Part shown: positions 46,128 through 55,083 of the stretch, in pieces
Numbering within the stretch: the first letter of the stretch is position 1
Layout: every line of letters starts with the position of its first letter
Assembly (NCBI RefSeq): GCF_036556685.1
Contig: NZ_CP140614.1
Location: 2,232,001 to 2,296,000, forward strand
Direction: 5' to 3'
Origin: Sulfurospirillum sp. 1612
GTDB lineage: Bacteria > Campylobacterota > Campylobacteria > Campylobacterales > Sulfurospirillaceae
Length of the DNA stretch: 64,000 bases
Program-made: the position numbers and the translations under genes
Notes under the pieces: generated by a model
Databases searched by the model: none
The model's input: the letters and a program-made list of their open reading frames with translations, nothing else
What the model was told of the DNA's origin: nothing

Positions 46128-47406
46128 GTTCTAATCTTAAGAATTTATCCATCAGTTCAATCTGTGACATATCAAAAGTGAGTTGCTCAAAATCATCCGC
46201 ATCAATATCATCAAATCGTGTCAAAAGTCGCTTCATAAACCCTTCGATCATATCTTTATTGGCGAAAGGAAATATCATGACAATTTTATAATATTGCGGT
46301 CCCTTCACAGCCGTTACCTTATCGAGTGATCGCAACAATCTGCAAATCATCGAATACAATCGCTCTCCCATGAGGGCATCATCGGTTTTGATAACAAGGG
46401 CGCTAGAATTGACCTGATAGCGCTCTTGCATCTGTATCAAACGCGCACATTCTAATCGGAAACTTAAATCCTCGATTATCTCTAAATCCGTAAAACCATC
46501 CAGTTCATCTTGAATCCGGATTTGCGAAAAGAAATAGTCAAACATGATAGAAATAGCAATCAAATTCTCTTTGTTAAAAGACATAAATGGCATCTTTTCT
46601 ATCAGTAACATTCCCTCTATTTTATCTTGATATACGGTTGGAATGGCAGCGATATACTGACTTTGCGTTTTGGCATGGTCACTGATATAAACCGGTCTTT
46701 TTGATTCCAGACTCATTTTCACAAGGGGATCTTGCAAATTGAGGTGCCCCTGCTCTTGCGTGCCTTCTGATTGTGCCACCACCTGCAAAGTCTTATCGGT
46801 TCTACTTTTATACAGTAATGTCGCGATGTTGATTTGAAAGGTATTTTCTATGAGGCTGAGAAATTCTTTAAAATAGCGATCTTCATTCTGGCTCATCTGC
46901 TTGATGTATCGGATCGAGTTACGCAAACTCATCGGCTTAAATACATAGTTTTTTTCTAATTGATCGTGTGAGATTTTAAGAGCATAAAAGGACTTGCTAA
47001 GCTCTAATAGTTTGGTTTCTTGATAATCCGAACTGATTTTATATTTTCTGATTTTTTTATTCCAAAAATAGTAAAATTCGCCACAAATCAGAGTAATAAT
47101 CATACCCATCAAAAACTGGACATAATAAAATTCAGGATAAAAATACCACATACAAACGGCAAAGAGGCCAATGAGCAAGAGCCCCCCTTCTAAGCCATGG
47201 AACAGTGTGACGACAATCAAAAGAATGGTCATATATGACACTTCTGAATTGAGCATACAAATATCATGAGGATCAATCAAATACCCAATGGCCACATATA
47301 ATAAAAATATCGCAATCGTTTCAAAGATAGGATATTGAGATATTCTATTAAATAAATTATCGTTTAAAGACTCATGATCAACGCGTCTTTTTTTATTTTT
47401 TTTCAT
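46117..47406 (-). CDS. pelD: PelD: cyclic di-GMP receptor of the Pel synthase
   Basis: Inner-membrane receptor of 429 residues. Up to four helices occupy about residues 25-110, then a GAF domain (about 150-300) and a degenerate GGDEF domain (about 310-429). An RxxD motif, RSLD, falls at 359-362, close to the c-di-GMP-binding R367-D370 I-site of Pseudomonas PelD, so activation of Pel synthesis by c-di-GMP is probably conserved. No GGDEF signature remains, so it does not make the messenger. Ten bases separate it from pelC. Confidence 0.93.
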   Translation of the reverse strand: MKKNKKRRVDHESLNDNLFNRISQYPIFETIAIFLLYVAIGYLIDPHDICMLNSEVSYMTILLIVVTLFHGLEGGLLLIGLFAVCMWYFYPEFYYVQFLMGMIITLICGEFYYFWNKKIRKYKISSDYQETKLLELSKSFYALKISHDQLEKNYVFKPMSLRNSIRYIKQMSQNEDRYFKEFLSLIENTFQINIATLLYKSRTDKTLQVVAQSEGTQEQGHLNLQDPLVKMSLESKRPVYISDHAKTQSQYIAAIPTVYQDKIEGMLLIEKMPFMSFNKENLIAISIMFDYFFSQIRIQDELDGFTDLEIIEDLSFRLECARLIQMQERYQVNSSALVIKTDDALMGERLYSMICRLLRSLDKVTAVKGPQYYKIVMIFPFANKDMIEGFMKRLLTRFDDIDADDFEQLTFDMSQIELMDKFLRLEHAK

Positions 47407-47416
47407 AAAGCAAAGC

Positions 47417-47938
47417 TTATGGTTTCAACATCTGTTCAAGTAAATTTTGAGCGGTAGTACCAATCGAATCATTTCCCCATCGACTATCAGCACCTGTTGC
47501 GCTCCATACCACGGCTAACGTTTTTGCATCATAAAGGGTACATTGAAAACTCACAGCGGGCTCGCCGTCGATTCCCGTTTTATAGCGCCATTCACTCACA
47601 CCGCCACGGAAAAAATAATCTGAACCATCTTGCTGTGCGATTTGTGCAGCTTTTTGTAAACTCAAATGCGTCGCATCAAAATGCTCAACAACATGATATC
47701 CTTTGGAGATCAACATCCCTTCGATGATATTGGTGACACGCATACCTGCTTCTGGAGTATCAGTATAATTATGTAAGACAAAAAGTGAAATTTTTGCATT
47801 TTTTGTTGGGAGATTGGCCTGCTGTGAGGTGATAACACTAGAGGGCATCTGATTTTTTACTACGATTGCTTTTGTTCCACATCCTGCTATCAATAGTAGC
47901 AATGATGCAAAACCGATGGTTTGAATAAACTTGTTCAT
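47417..47938 (-). CDS. pelC: PelC: outer-membrane lipoprotein of Pel export
   Basis: Lipoprotein of 173 residues with lipobox ending at Cys20 (LLLIAGCGT). The length equals that of Pseudomonas PelC, which forms a periplasmic dodecameric ring below the PelB porin and guides the cationic polymer. The C-terminal region contains SAEWRYK-like FRGGVSEWRYKTG and VVWSATG. It is the first gene of the minus-strand operon here, whereas Pseudomonas begins with pelA. AGGAGA precedes the ATG. Confidence 0.87.
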   Translation of the reverse strand: MNKFIQTIGFASLLLLIAGCGTKAIVVKNQMPSSVITSQQANLPTKNAKISLFVLHNYTDTPEAGMRVTNIIEGMLISKGYHVVEHFDATHLSLQKAAQIAQQDGSDYFFRGGVSEWRYKTGIDGEPAVSFQCTLYDAKTLAVVWSATGADSRWGNDSIGTTAQNLLEQMLKP

Positions 47939-47940
47939 AA

Positions 47941-48017
47941 TCTCTCCTAATTATTATTAGAATTGATTATATTAGATTGTTTCTTAAAAATCACTTGGGA
48001 TTGATAAAAAAAGTGAT
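47941..48017 (-). promoter_or_regulatory. Promoter of the pel operon
   Basis: On the minus strand a TATAAT box lies at 47966-47971 and AGGAGA at 47941-47946, in front of pelC. Upstream of the -10, a 7-base inverted repeat ATCACTT/AAGTGAT (47990-47996 and 48011-48017, 14-base spacer) is a possible regulator site near the -35 position. No FleQ-type site could be recognised. Confidence 0.5.
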
Positions 48018-48085
48018 ATTGTGAAACATTATCAAAAATGAATGCAATATTTTAGGGATTTGTAACATTGTAGGCTTTACCTATA

Positions 48086-49378
48086 TCATGATACATGTAA
48101 ATATTTTGATATGAGAAAGAGACAAAACGTATAGGCAATGTACATTTTCAACGTATAAAAGATATTGAGCTTAAAGATTCGACTGCCCTCTAAATTATAT
48201 CGTGATATTAGTGTCAAATTCACGCCGCTAAAAGGTGACGTGGAGACAGAAGTCGACCATGCCATCAAAACGACGGCGGCTAAGAGCGTATTGTTGACAT
48301 CTGCAAACAAATTGCCAATGGTCGCGATGGTGATAATCGGATGCACCCCGATAAACGACAGGATGATAAATCCAGCAAGTAGCATCGATGCTTCCATCCA
48401 CTCAAAATTTTCAAATGGCATACGCAGATGCAATCCCGCGAGTATTGAACCTGCTGAGACTCCGAACATACCAGCTATCAAAAAGAGCGACAATTCAGAC
48501 TTCATATTGGGCAACTCATGCACAACATGATGCCAAAGCGCACGCTGAGCTGAAATCTCACCTTTTTTTATTAGCAAAACGCATAACACTAAGATAATAG
48601 AAAAAACCGGAATCAAGATAATAATCTTAATATGTGGGAAAAAGTGATTGGCAACCAAGACTAACAGCGCCAAAGCAAAAGGCAAATAAAGAGAATCATA
48701 CGACATAGGATATCCCAAAAAGGTTTCAATTTTGAGTTTTGGGTCTTTTATAACTTCTCGATACGTCAACAAAAATCCCACCAACGCCAAAAAAATCCCT
48801 ATCACTAAAATCACCGGTGTTTTTACATGAGGCGCATACGTAATCATCGCAGCAAATGCCACAAAAAATGGTGACCACAACGCATCTGAAGCAAAAGAAC
48901 GGGTGAGCATGATAATCTGCGAATCTGAAAGTGGTGATTTTTTATATAATTTATCTCCCACTAAAATGATTGAAGACATATTGATAACCGAGCCAAATAG
49001 ATGCAAACTCACATAAGTCTTCATAAAAGAGGTAATACCTTTTGGAAGGTTATGAGAAAAATCTTTTTTAGGATTGGTAATCAGCCGCAAAAATCCCACG
49101 CCAATTAGCAGTGTCAGCATGTATTGATTGACTGTGAACACTCTAAAAAAATCTATCGTGAAATCATTATAATACGAGATTGAAAAGTTGATAACGCTCA
49201 GCAATAAAAAAATATTTAACATTTTCTTCTTTTTCAATGATGAGAAAAGTATAATCATAGCAATCCATGCTAAAATACCCGCATATATGAGATATTGTGG
49301 GTTAAGAAAATATGCCGTAATACTTAAAAGAAAAGAGATACCAATAAAAAATCCTGCTAATTGCGATGCCTTGTACAT
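48086..49378 (-). CDS. Unassigned 12-helix inner-membrane permease
   Basis: Membrane protein of 430 residues, nearly all hydrophobic helices. I do not recognise a specific family. The arrangement of two halves with re-entrant-like segments, SVINMSSIILVG plus SDALWSPFFVAF in the first and IGVHPIITIATIGNLFADVNN plus STSVSTSPFSGVN in the second, resembles the ion-transporter superfamily (DcuC/CitMHS-like). The substrate is unknown. It stands between pel and the sensor kinase, with 105 AT-rich bases to the kinase gene. Confidence 0.65.
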   Translation of the reverse strand: MYKASQLAGFFIGISFLLSITAYFLNPQYLIYAGILAWIAMIILFSSLKKKKMLNIFLLLSVINFSISYYNDFTIDFFRVFTVNQYMLTLLIGVGFLRLITNPKKDFSHNLPKGITSFMKTYVSLHLFGSVINMSSIILVGDKLYKKSPLSDSQIIMLTRSFASDALWSPFFVAFAAMITYAPHVKTPVILVIGIFLALVGFLLTYREVIKDPKLKIETFLGYPMSYDSLYLPFALALLVLVANHFFPHIKIIILIPVFSIILVLCVLLIKKGEISAQRALWHHVVHELPNMKSELSLFLIAGMFGVSAGSILAGLHLRMPFENFEWMEASMLLAGFIILSFIGVHPIITIATIGNLFADVNNTLLAAVVLMAWSTSVSTSPFSGVNLTLISRYNLEGSRIFKLNIFYTLKMYIAYTFCLFLISKYLHVS

Positions 49379-49483
49379 GTAAATTGCCTAAAAAGTAGAT
49401 TCTGTTCTATATATTTTATAAGAGACATATTATATCCTAATTGCATTTATGTTAATTTTAAAATAAATACTAACCAGAAAAGT

Positions 49484-50719
49484 TTATTTCAAATCACCAA
49501 GGCGAAACATGAAACAATTCTGTTGATTTTGATATTCATATTCCAAGGTGCCCCCATGCTTTTTTAAGATGGCATTGACAATATAAAGTCCCAATCCCAA
49601 GCCTGATGTTGCGCCTTCTGTTTCTCGGTTAAAGGGTTTGGAAAAATCCAATTTTTGAGCCTCTAGTGCCTTGGCAAAACTGCAGATTTTAATATGCGTA
49701 GCACTAATATGTATCAAAACATCAGCCTGTGAATATTTGAGCGCATTATCAAGAAGATTTTTAAAAGCCGTCGAAAAGAGTTCAAAATCTACCGTAATGA
49801 GAGGGGCTTGTGCGATTCCGAGTATTTTAATCCGGGAGGTATCACACATCAAAAGATCGCGAGCATGATCTAAAATATCCACCAACCGATACTCTTGCTT
49901 TTTTAATTTCCACTCATTTGAGTTTAATTTTTCTATTTTTACCATTTCAGAAAGCAGCCGTTCCAATCGGACAAAGGCTTGTTGCAGTTGTTGTTTTTTC
50001 TTGGATTCTTCAAGCGAATTTGACACAATTTTGCCCATCATGATAGGCGTTTTTAATTCGTGTAAAATATTGCGCAAGAAAAAGGTTCGCGCCTCTTTTA
50101 AAAGATGGATTTTTTCCATAGCCTGATTAAATTCATGGGCAATATCTCCCAACTCATCGGCACTATTTAAGACAATCGGATTAAAATGATTCGTCTCTTC
50201 GATGCGCATAATCGCTTGTTTTAAGTTTTTGAGATTCAAAAGTTTGTTTAGTACCACCCAAAAGAAAAGCAACATCAAAACATTGATAAGTCCGCTTAAA
50301 ATTATAAATCGTCCATAAGAAAATTGTTCCATGTCTTCTAAAATCAATGGATTTTGGAATGTTCGAAGATGCAAAACATCCCCATTGATAGGAGGTCTTG
50401 GCGGTGGTTTTGGTATAAAAAAGAGTTTCCCTTTATAGCGCATCATATCAGAAAATTGACTTTGAATTATCATTTCCCCCTCTTTTTGAAGCACCGATTT
50501 AGACATATGACTGGTTTTGATTTTGAGCTTTGTTTCTTGGTCTAATGTCTCTTTGGTATTATCATGTATCAATTTCATGGCCATTTCAAAACGTTGCAAT
50601 GCAAAATATTGCCACTCTTTTTTTTGTCGCTGGTGTTCAAAATATAAAGCCGTATTAATCAGAGCTAACATAAAAATAAAAAACCCTGAAATCAGTGCGA
50701 CAATCGATAGCTTAGGCAT
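49484..50719 (-). CDS. Sensor histidine kinase, ArsS-like
   Basis: Inner-membrane kinase of about 411 residues. A first transmembrane helix (about 5-25), a periplasmic segment of about 120 residues, a second helix (LSGLINVLMLLFFWVVLN), a HAMP-like linker, the H box RNILHELKTPIM, the N box FKNLLDNALKYS and the G box SGLGLGLYIV. It resembles H. pylori ArsS. The start at 50719 overlaps the regulator by 8 bases (an earlier in-frame ATG would overlap by 74). The periplasmic part contains PPPRPPINGD; the stimulus is unknown. Confidence 0.88.
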   Translation of the reverse strand: MPKLSIVALISGFFIFMLALINTALYFEHQRQKKEWQYFALQRFEMAMKLIHDNTKETLDQETKLKIKTSHMSKSVLQKEGEMIIQSQFSDMMRYKGKLFFIPKPPPRPPINGDVLHLRTFQNPLILEDMEQFSYGRFIILSGLINVLMLLFFWVVLNKLLNLKNLKQAIMRIEETNHFNPIVLNSADELGDIAHEFNQAMEKIHLLKEARTFFLRNILHELKTPIMMGKIVSNSLEESKKKQQLQQAFVRLERLLSEMVKIEKLNSNEWKLKKQEYRLVDILDHARDLLMCDTSRIKILGIAQAPLITVDFELFSTAFKNLLDNALKYSQADVLIHISATHIKICSFAKALEAQKLDFSKPFNRETEGATSGLGLGLYIVNAILKKHGGTLEYEYQNQQNCFMFRLGDLK

Positions 50720-51383
50720 TGACAAACTTATATCCAATACCACGTACGGAGATAATAAATCGAGGGTTTTTAGGATCGTCTCCAATTTTTTGTCGAATTC
50801 TACCGATAATCACATCAATACTTTTAAAACTACTTTCGTATTTGATAGAGCCAATATTGAGCAGTAGCTCTTCTCGAGAGATCACCATTTCCTCTTTTTT
50901 CAACATGTAGGCGATAATATCATATTCTGCATGTGTTAATCTCAAATTTTGATCTCCTTTTTTGATCACATGCTTGGCTTCATCTAATAAAAAAATGGCT
51001 TTATTGGGAACGTCTGTTGCTTCGCTACGCCGCATGATTGCTTTTAGGCGAAAGACTAACTCCCTAGGGTCATAAGGCTTAGGCAGAAAATCATCTGCGC
51101 CTCTTAAAAATCCCATCTCTTTATCACTAATATCAGAGCGTGCTGAGGAGATGATAATCGGTAAATTCGGTATGGATTCTCGCACCACCCGACAAATCTC
51201 CAATCCATCAATCTGAGGTAAAGAGAGATCAAGCACCAAAGCATCAAAAGTCTCATCCTGAAGGGCCATCAATCCATCAAGCGGTTTGAGTGCGATACGC
51301 ACCTGAAGGCCTTCTTCTTTGAGTGCTTGTGCTAATAATTGCGCCAATTCCGCATCATCTTCTATCAATAATATTTTTATCAT
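50712..51383 (-). CDS. OmpR-family response regulator, ArsR(Hp)-like
   Basis: Response regulator of 223 residues. The receiver domain has LLIEDDAELA, phospho-acceptor Asp in LVLDLSLPQIDGLE, IISSARSD and the Lys in LPKPYDP. The C-terminal winged helix has LTHAEYDIIAYMLKK and SVRGIGYKF. The receiver is very like that of the Helicobacter acid-response regulator HP0166 (also called ArsR, unrelated to the metalloid repressor at 1177). It forms an operon with the kinase. Its targets here are unknown; urease genes are regulated by the Helicobacter relative. Confidence 0.92.
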   Translation of the reverse strand: MIKILLIEDDAELAQLLAQALKEEGLQVRIALKPLDGLMALQDETFDALVLDLSLPQIDGLEICRVVRESIPNLPIIISSARSDISDKEMGFLRGADDFLPKPYDPRELVFRLKAIMRRSEATDVPNKAIFLLDEAKHVIKKGDQNLRLTHAEYDIIAYMLKKEEMVISREELLLNIGSIKYESSFKSIDVIIGRIRQKIGDDPKNPRFIISVRGIGYKFVNA

Positions 51384-51424
51384 GAGCTCTATTATATCAA
51401 AGCCTTAATAAAGATAAGACAACG

Positions 51425-51450
51425 CGCCACGTTTTGCCTAGAGCGTGGCG
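51425..51450 (-). terminator. Hairpin downstream of the EF-hand gene
   Basis: A 7-base perfect stem CGCCACG (51425-51431) and CGTGGCG (51444-51450) lies 8 bases beyond the stop of the EF-hand gene and before the regulator gene. A second pair, GCCTAG/CTAGGC, interleaves with it, so two alternative folds are possible. There is no clear T-run. Confidence 0.55.
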
Positions 51451-51457
51451 AGTTATG

Positions 51458-52081
51458 CTAGGCACTAAGATTGAGTGCCGATGTGGTCGTGACATCCTCA
51501 GTAGCATACTGAGAAATAACGTGACCTAAGAGCGATTGCATAAAGTCTCCGTTTTGGGGCTTTGCATTGTTGCTCACACTACTCTCTTGCATGGATTGTT
51601 GGTATGCTAATGCTTCTTCCAATGATACCGTTCCATCATTGTTGGTATCTGCTGCATCATAGATCGTTGTCTCACTATCACTTGATGAAGTCGTACCAAT
51701 AGCACTCAACGCATCATCCTCTTCACTCTTTCCACCACTACTTGAGGAAGGAGGTGGAGGAGGTGGAGGCATACCACCGGTTGCACCGGCTTGTTGGTTC
51801 ATGATTCCTTCGATTGAACTCGCAAGTTCATCGACATTAATATTGCCATCTTGATTCGTATCGAGAGATGAAAAGGCGGTCTCGATACTCGATGTATCAC
51901 TGGCATCAGAAAGCGCAAGTGCTGCATCACTAAACTCTGCAACATCAATGCCACCACTAGAATCACTGTCCATAGAAGAAAGCAAATCGTTTGCAAACTT
52001 GGTACTCAAAGAACTACTACTATTACTAAAAATAGAGTTTGACATCGTTGTCGGGTAGCTTGAGCTAGAAGTTACATTCAT
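51458..52081 (-). CDS. EF-hand calcium-binding protein
   Basis: Acidic, Ser-rich protein of 207 residues with three EF-hand loops: DSDSSGGIDVAEF (about 37-49), DTNQDGNINVDEL (about 74-86) and DTNNDGTVSLEEA (about 146-158). A Pro-rich link PPPPPPP followed by SSSSGG separates the pairs. There is no N-terminal signal peptide; the first 30 residues are Ser/Thr-rich. Such proteins occur across Proteobacteria with unknown roles; calcium buffering or export by a non-Sec route is conjecture. AAGGAGG precedes the ATG. Confidence 0.85.
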   Translation of the reverse strand: MNVTSSSSYPTTMSNSIFSNSSSSLSTKFANDLLSSMDSDSSGGIDVAEFSDAALALSDASDTSSIETAFSSLDTNQDGNINVDELASSIEGIMNQQAGATGGMPPPPPPPSSSSGGKSEEDDALSAIGTTSSSDSETTIYDAADTNNDGTVSLEEALAYQQSMQESSVSNNAKPQNGDFMQSLLGHVISQYATEDVTTTSALNLSA

Positions 52082-52246
52082 ATTGGCCTCCTTTATTTTT
52101 TTGGGAATAACCCATTGACTATGCTAGCACACAAGGAGTAAACAATCGGTAACAATTTAGAAAAAATTTATCATGATAGCAATCATATTTTGTGCCAATT
52201 TTATATAAGAAATAGAAAAAATAACCTTCTTTTAAAATAGCCTTGA

Positions 52247-52287
52247 TATAATCTGCCTTATTAATATTATAGAATAATATAATGGAG
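52247..52287 (+). promoter_or_regulatory. Promoter with palindrome ahead of the ABC importer
   Basis: A TATAAT at 52247-52252 is followed by a perfect palindrome ATATTAT-AGA-ATAATAT (52264-52280), which would lie at or just after the transcription start, and then GGAG at 52284-52287 five bases before the ATG at 52293. The palindrome is a plausible operator for a metal-responsive repressor but does not match a consensus I can name. Confidence 0.5.
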
Positions 52288-52292
52288 TTTTG

Positions 52293-53279
52293 ATGAAAAT
52301 CTGGATGATTTGTTTTTTACTGATTGGTGCGACAAGTTTTGCAAAGCCTATCGACAGAGTGGTAGCCATCGGTCCTGGAGCATTGCGACTTTTAGTCTAT
52401 ATGCAAGTGCACGATAAAATTGTGGGTGTCGAAAAAATTGAAACAAAATCGATAAATTTTTCTGAATACCGCAGTATTTTAGGACAAAAGCGCATCGCAT
52501 CACTGCCTATTATCGGCTCAGGCGGTGCGGGTAAACTGCCCAATCCAGAGATGCTCATCAGGCTCAAACCCGATGTCATCATCGCTTCTTTTATCGACAA
52601 AAAACAACGTCAGCTCATATCTCAACAAACGCACATCCCGATTGTCGCCATCAGTTACGGGGCAGGATATGGTGGCACGCAGGATAAACTCGATGCCATC
52701 AAACAATCCTTGAGAAAACTAGGAGAAGTTTTTCACAAAGAGAAAAGAGCGAAAATGTTGATTGATTTTATGACCCAACAAGAAAAAGAACTCGCCGCCT
52801 TTCATCTGAAAAATCAGGATTTGTATATCGGAGGCATTGGTTTTAAAGGCGCACATGGCATCACAAGCAGTGAGCGACATTACCCTCCATTTGAGCTTTT
52901 AGGTATCCAAAACACCCTCTCTAAAAATGCCAAAATCAACCATATTATTATTCATGAAGAGGACCTCATCAGAAAAAATCCTCCGTTGATATTTTTAGAC
53001 TTGTTTGGCAAAAAAATCCTATTAGAAAATTTTAATAATAAAAAAACACTCTATCAATCACTCACCGCATATCAAAACAAAAAAATCTTTTGGCTTTTGC
53101 CTTATAATTTTTACAATACCAATATCGCAAATATCTATATTAATAGTTGGATTATCCTCTCAAAATTGGGCTTTGACATCGATGTTAAAGCGAAAATGAG
53201 TGACATCTATCATGCATTTTATGGCAAAGATTATGCTAAATTATTGCCCTCAAGATATCCGATTATGGAATTTCGATGA
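52293..53279 (+). CDS. Periplasmic binding protein of an iron/cobalamin-type ABC importer
   Basis: Binding protein of about 328 residues with signal peptide (about 1-18, cleavage after SFA) and the FepB/BtuF type III fold: RVVAIGPGALRLL, GSGGAGKLPNPEMLIRLKPDVII and IPIVAISYGAGYGG. The ligand may be a siderophore, cobalamin or a related metal complex and cannot be decided. ATG at 52293 behind GGAG. It overlaps the permease gene by four bases (ATGA). Confidence 0.87.
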   Translation: MKIWMICFLLIGATSFAKPIDRVVAIGPGALRLLVYMQVHDKIVGVEKIETKSINFSEYRSILGQKRIASLPIIGSGGAGKLPNPEMLIRLKPDVIIASFIDKKQRQLISQQTHIPIVAISYGAGYGGTQDKLDAIKQSLRKLGEVFHKEKRAKMLIDFMTQQEKELAAFHLKNQDLYIGGIGFKGAHGITSSERHYPPFELLGIQNTLSKNAKINHIIIHEEDLIRKNPPLIFLDLFGKKILLENFNNKKTLYQSLTAYQNKKIFWLLPYNFYNTNIANIYINSWIILSKLGFDIDVKAKMSDIYHAFYGKDYAKLLPSRYPIMEFR

Positions 53280-54295
53280 GACAGACCCAACATCTCAAAA
53301 AACGGATTCAAAAACGCATTATCGGCTTTGTCGCGCTCTTATTTTTGTTATTGTTTTTCTTACTCATCAACCTCTTAACTGGTTCTAATGGCATTAATTT
53401 TCACGATCTCAATATCTTGTTTGATAGCCAAAACAATCTTTTTATCACCCAACTCAGACTCCCAAGAGCACTCGGAGCCATTCTAGCAGGGGCTCTCTTA
53501 GCCCTGAGCGGGGCCATCATGCAAGGCGCGCTCAAAAATCAGCTGGCCTCTCCCTTTACGCTTGGTATCTCGCAAGCTGCGGCCTTTGGCTCCTCTTTTG
53601 CCATCATTGTCTTGCAAGCTTATTCTAGTGATAATACCACTATCTCGACACTCAGTGTGGGATTTTGCGCCTTTTTGGCGAGTATGCTCTGCATGCTTTT
53701 CATCGTCTTATTATCGCGTGTCTCTTCGCTTTCTCCCAATGCGATGGTTTTAGCAGGGGTGGCGCTGGGGTCTTTATTTCATTCTATGACGATGTTTTTG
53801 CAATATTTTGCCGATGATATGGAAGCATCCGCAACACTGTTTTGGACCTTTGGAGAACTAGGGAAAGTGACCTGGAATCATATTATCATGATGGGGATTG
53901 TCTTTGTGCCTGTGTATGTTTATTTTGCTTTTTCACATTGGAAAATGGACGCTCTGAGTTTCGGTGATGATAGCGCGATGACTCGCGGTGTGCATGTCAC
54001 AAGGTTTCGATTTGGTGCATTATTGCTCTCCTCTTTGCTTAGTGCGGTTGCGGTGTCATTTTTGGGGATTATCGGTTTTGTGGGTCTGGTCGCCCCTCAC
54101 ATCACCAGGATGATTTTTGGCGCCAATCACTTTTCTATCCTTGTATTTTCATCATTCATCGGTGCTATTTTGCTCCTCAGTGCGGATTTTGTTTCAAAAA
54201 TCATCTTGATGCCTATCATCTTGCCGATTGGCATTCTCACCTCTTTTATGGGAGTACCGATGTTTCTTTATCTCTTATTACGAAAGGGGCGTTGA
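53276..54295 (+). CDS. FecCD/BtuC-family ABC importer permease
   Basis: Inner-membrane permease of 339 residues with about ten helices. Family segments LRLPRALGAILAGALLALSGAIMQ (in part LRLPRALGAILAGALLALSG), NQLASPFTLGIS, GFVGLVAPHITRMIFG and the C-terminal PIGILTSFMGVPMFLYLL are clear. It starts in the binding-protein stop (ATGA) and shares a base with the ATPase start (TGATG). Confidence 0.94.
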   Translation: MRQTQHLKKRIQKRIIGFVALLFLLLFFLLINLLTGSNGINFHDLNILFDSQNNLFITQLRLPRALGAILAGALLALSGAIMQGALKNQLASPFTLGISQAAAFGSSFAIIVLQAYSSDNTTISTLSVGFCAFLASMLCMLFIVLLSRVSSLSPNAMVLAGVALGSLFHSMTMFLQYFADDMEASATLFWTFGELGKVTWNHIIMMGIVFVPVYVYFAFSHWKMDALSFGDDSAMTRGVHVTRFRFGALLLSSLLSAVAVSFLGIIGFVGLVAPHITRMIFGANHFSILVFSSFIGAILLLSADFVSKIILMPIILPIGILTSFMGVPMFLYLLLRKGR

Positions 54296-55083
54296 TGTCA
54301 CTCAAAGTCCAAAATATTTCCTATCAGCTCAAATCACGCTTGCTCTTAGATGCGCTCTCTTTTGAAGCACATGAGGGTGAGATGAAAGTCATCATCGGCC
54401 CCAATGGTGCGGGGAAAACGACGCTCTTGAAGATTGTATCGCGAATATTAAAACAACAACAAGGCCATCTGTATCTTAATGAACAATCCATCGATGACTT
54501 CTCTCCTAGAGACATCTCAAAAATCCTCTCTTATATGCCACAATTTAGTGAATTTCCCTCGATGCGTGTTTTAGAGGTTTTGGAGTTGGGAAGATATACG
54601 AGCGCCAAAGGAAGGATTAAAAAAGAGGATCGGATGTTGATTGAGCAAATGATTGCCGATTTATCGCTTGAGAAAGTTTTGGACAAAAATATCGCCACCC
54701 TCAGTGGCGGGGAGCGCCAAAAAGTTTTACTCGCGGCCTCACTCATACAAGAGCCAAAAATTTTGATACTGGATGAACCTATATCAAGTTTGGACCCTAA
54801 AAATCAACTGGAAGTTTTGAAAATTATCAAAAAAATGACAAAAGAGCGCCATATCATCACCCTCATTGTGCTTCATGATATCCAACATGCTTTACACTAT
54901 GGTGATGCTTTGTTGATGCTCAAACAAGGGCGTGTGTTTAAAGAAATCCGAACACACGAGATAGAAGCAGCCCATCTCAATCAACTTTTTGAAGTGGAAT
55001 CCAAATTATTTAAAGAGGAACATCATACCTTTATCTACTACACGCATTCACACGAAAATCACGACAAATGGCACACCCATTAA
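54295..55083 (+). CDS. FecE/BtuD-family ABC importer ATPase
   Basis: Cytoplasmic ATPase of about 262 residues. Walker A GPNGAGKTT, Q loop MPQF, signature LSGGERQKVLLAASL, Walker B ILILDEP and the H loop VLHDIQHA are intact. The C-terminus is His-rich (HTFIYYTHSHENHDKWHTH), which might sense or buffer metal. I use the ATG at 54295, about six bases after AAAGGGG. The last four bases overlap the convergent kinase gene. Confidence 0.94.
   Translation: MSLKVQNISYQLKSRLLLDALSFEAHEGEMKVIIGPNGAGKTTLLKIVSRILKQQQGHLYLNEQSIDDFSPRDISKILSYMPQFSEFPSMRVLEVLELGRYTSAKGRIKKEDRMLIEQMIADLSLEKVLDKNIATLSGGERQKVLLAASLIQEPKILILDEPISSLDPKNQLEVLKIIKKMTKERHIITLIVLHDIQHALHYGDALLMLKQGRVFKEIRTHEIEAAHLNQLFEVESKLFKEEHHTFIYYTHSHENHDKWHTH

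Noticed and set aside
52165-52195. Fur box upstream of the ABC importer
   Set aside because: ATCATGATAGCAATCAT only partly resembles a Fur site and lies far upstream of the -10 box; I do not count it.
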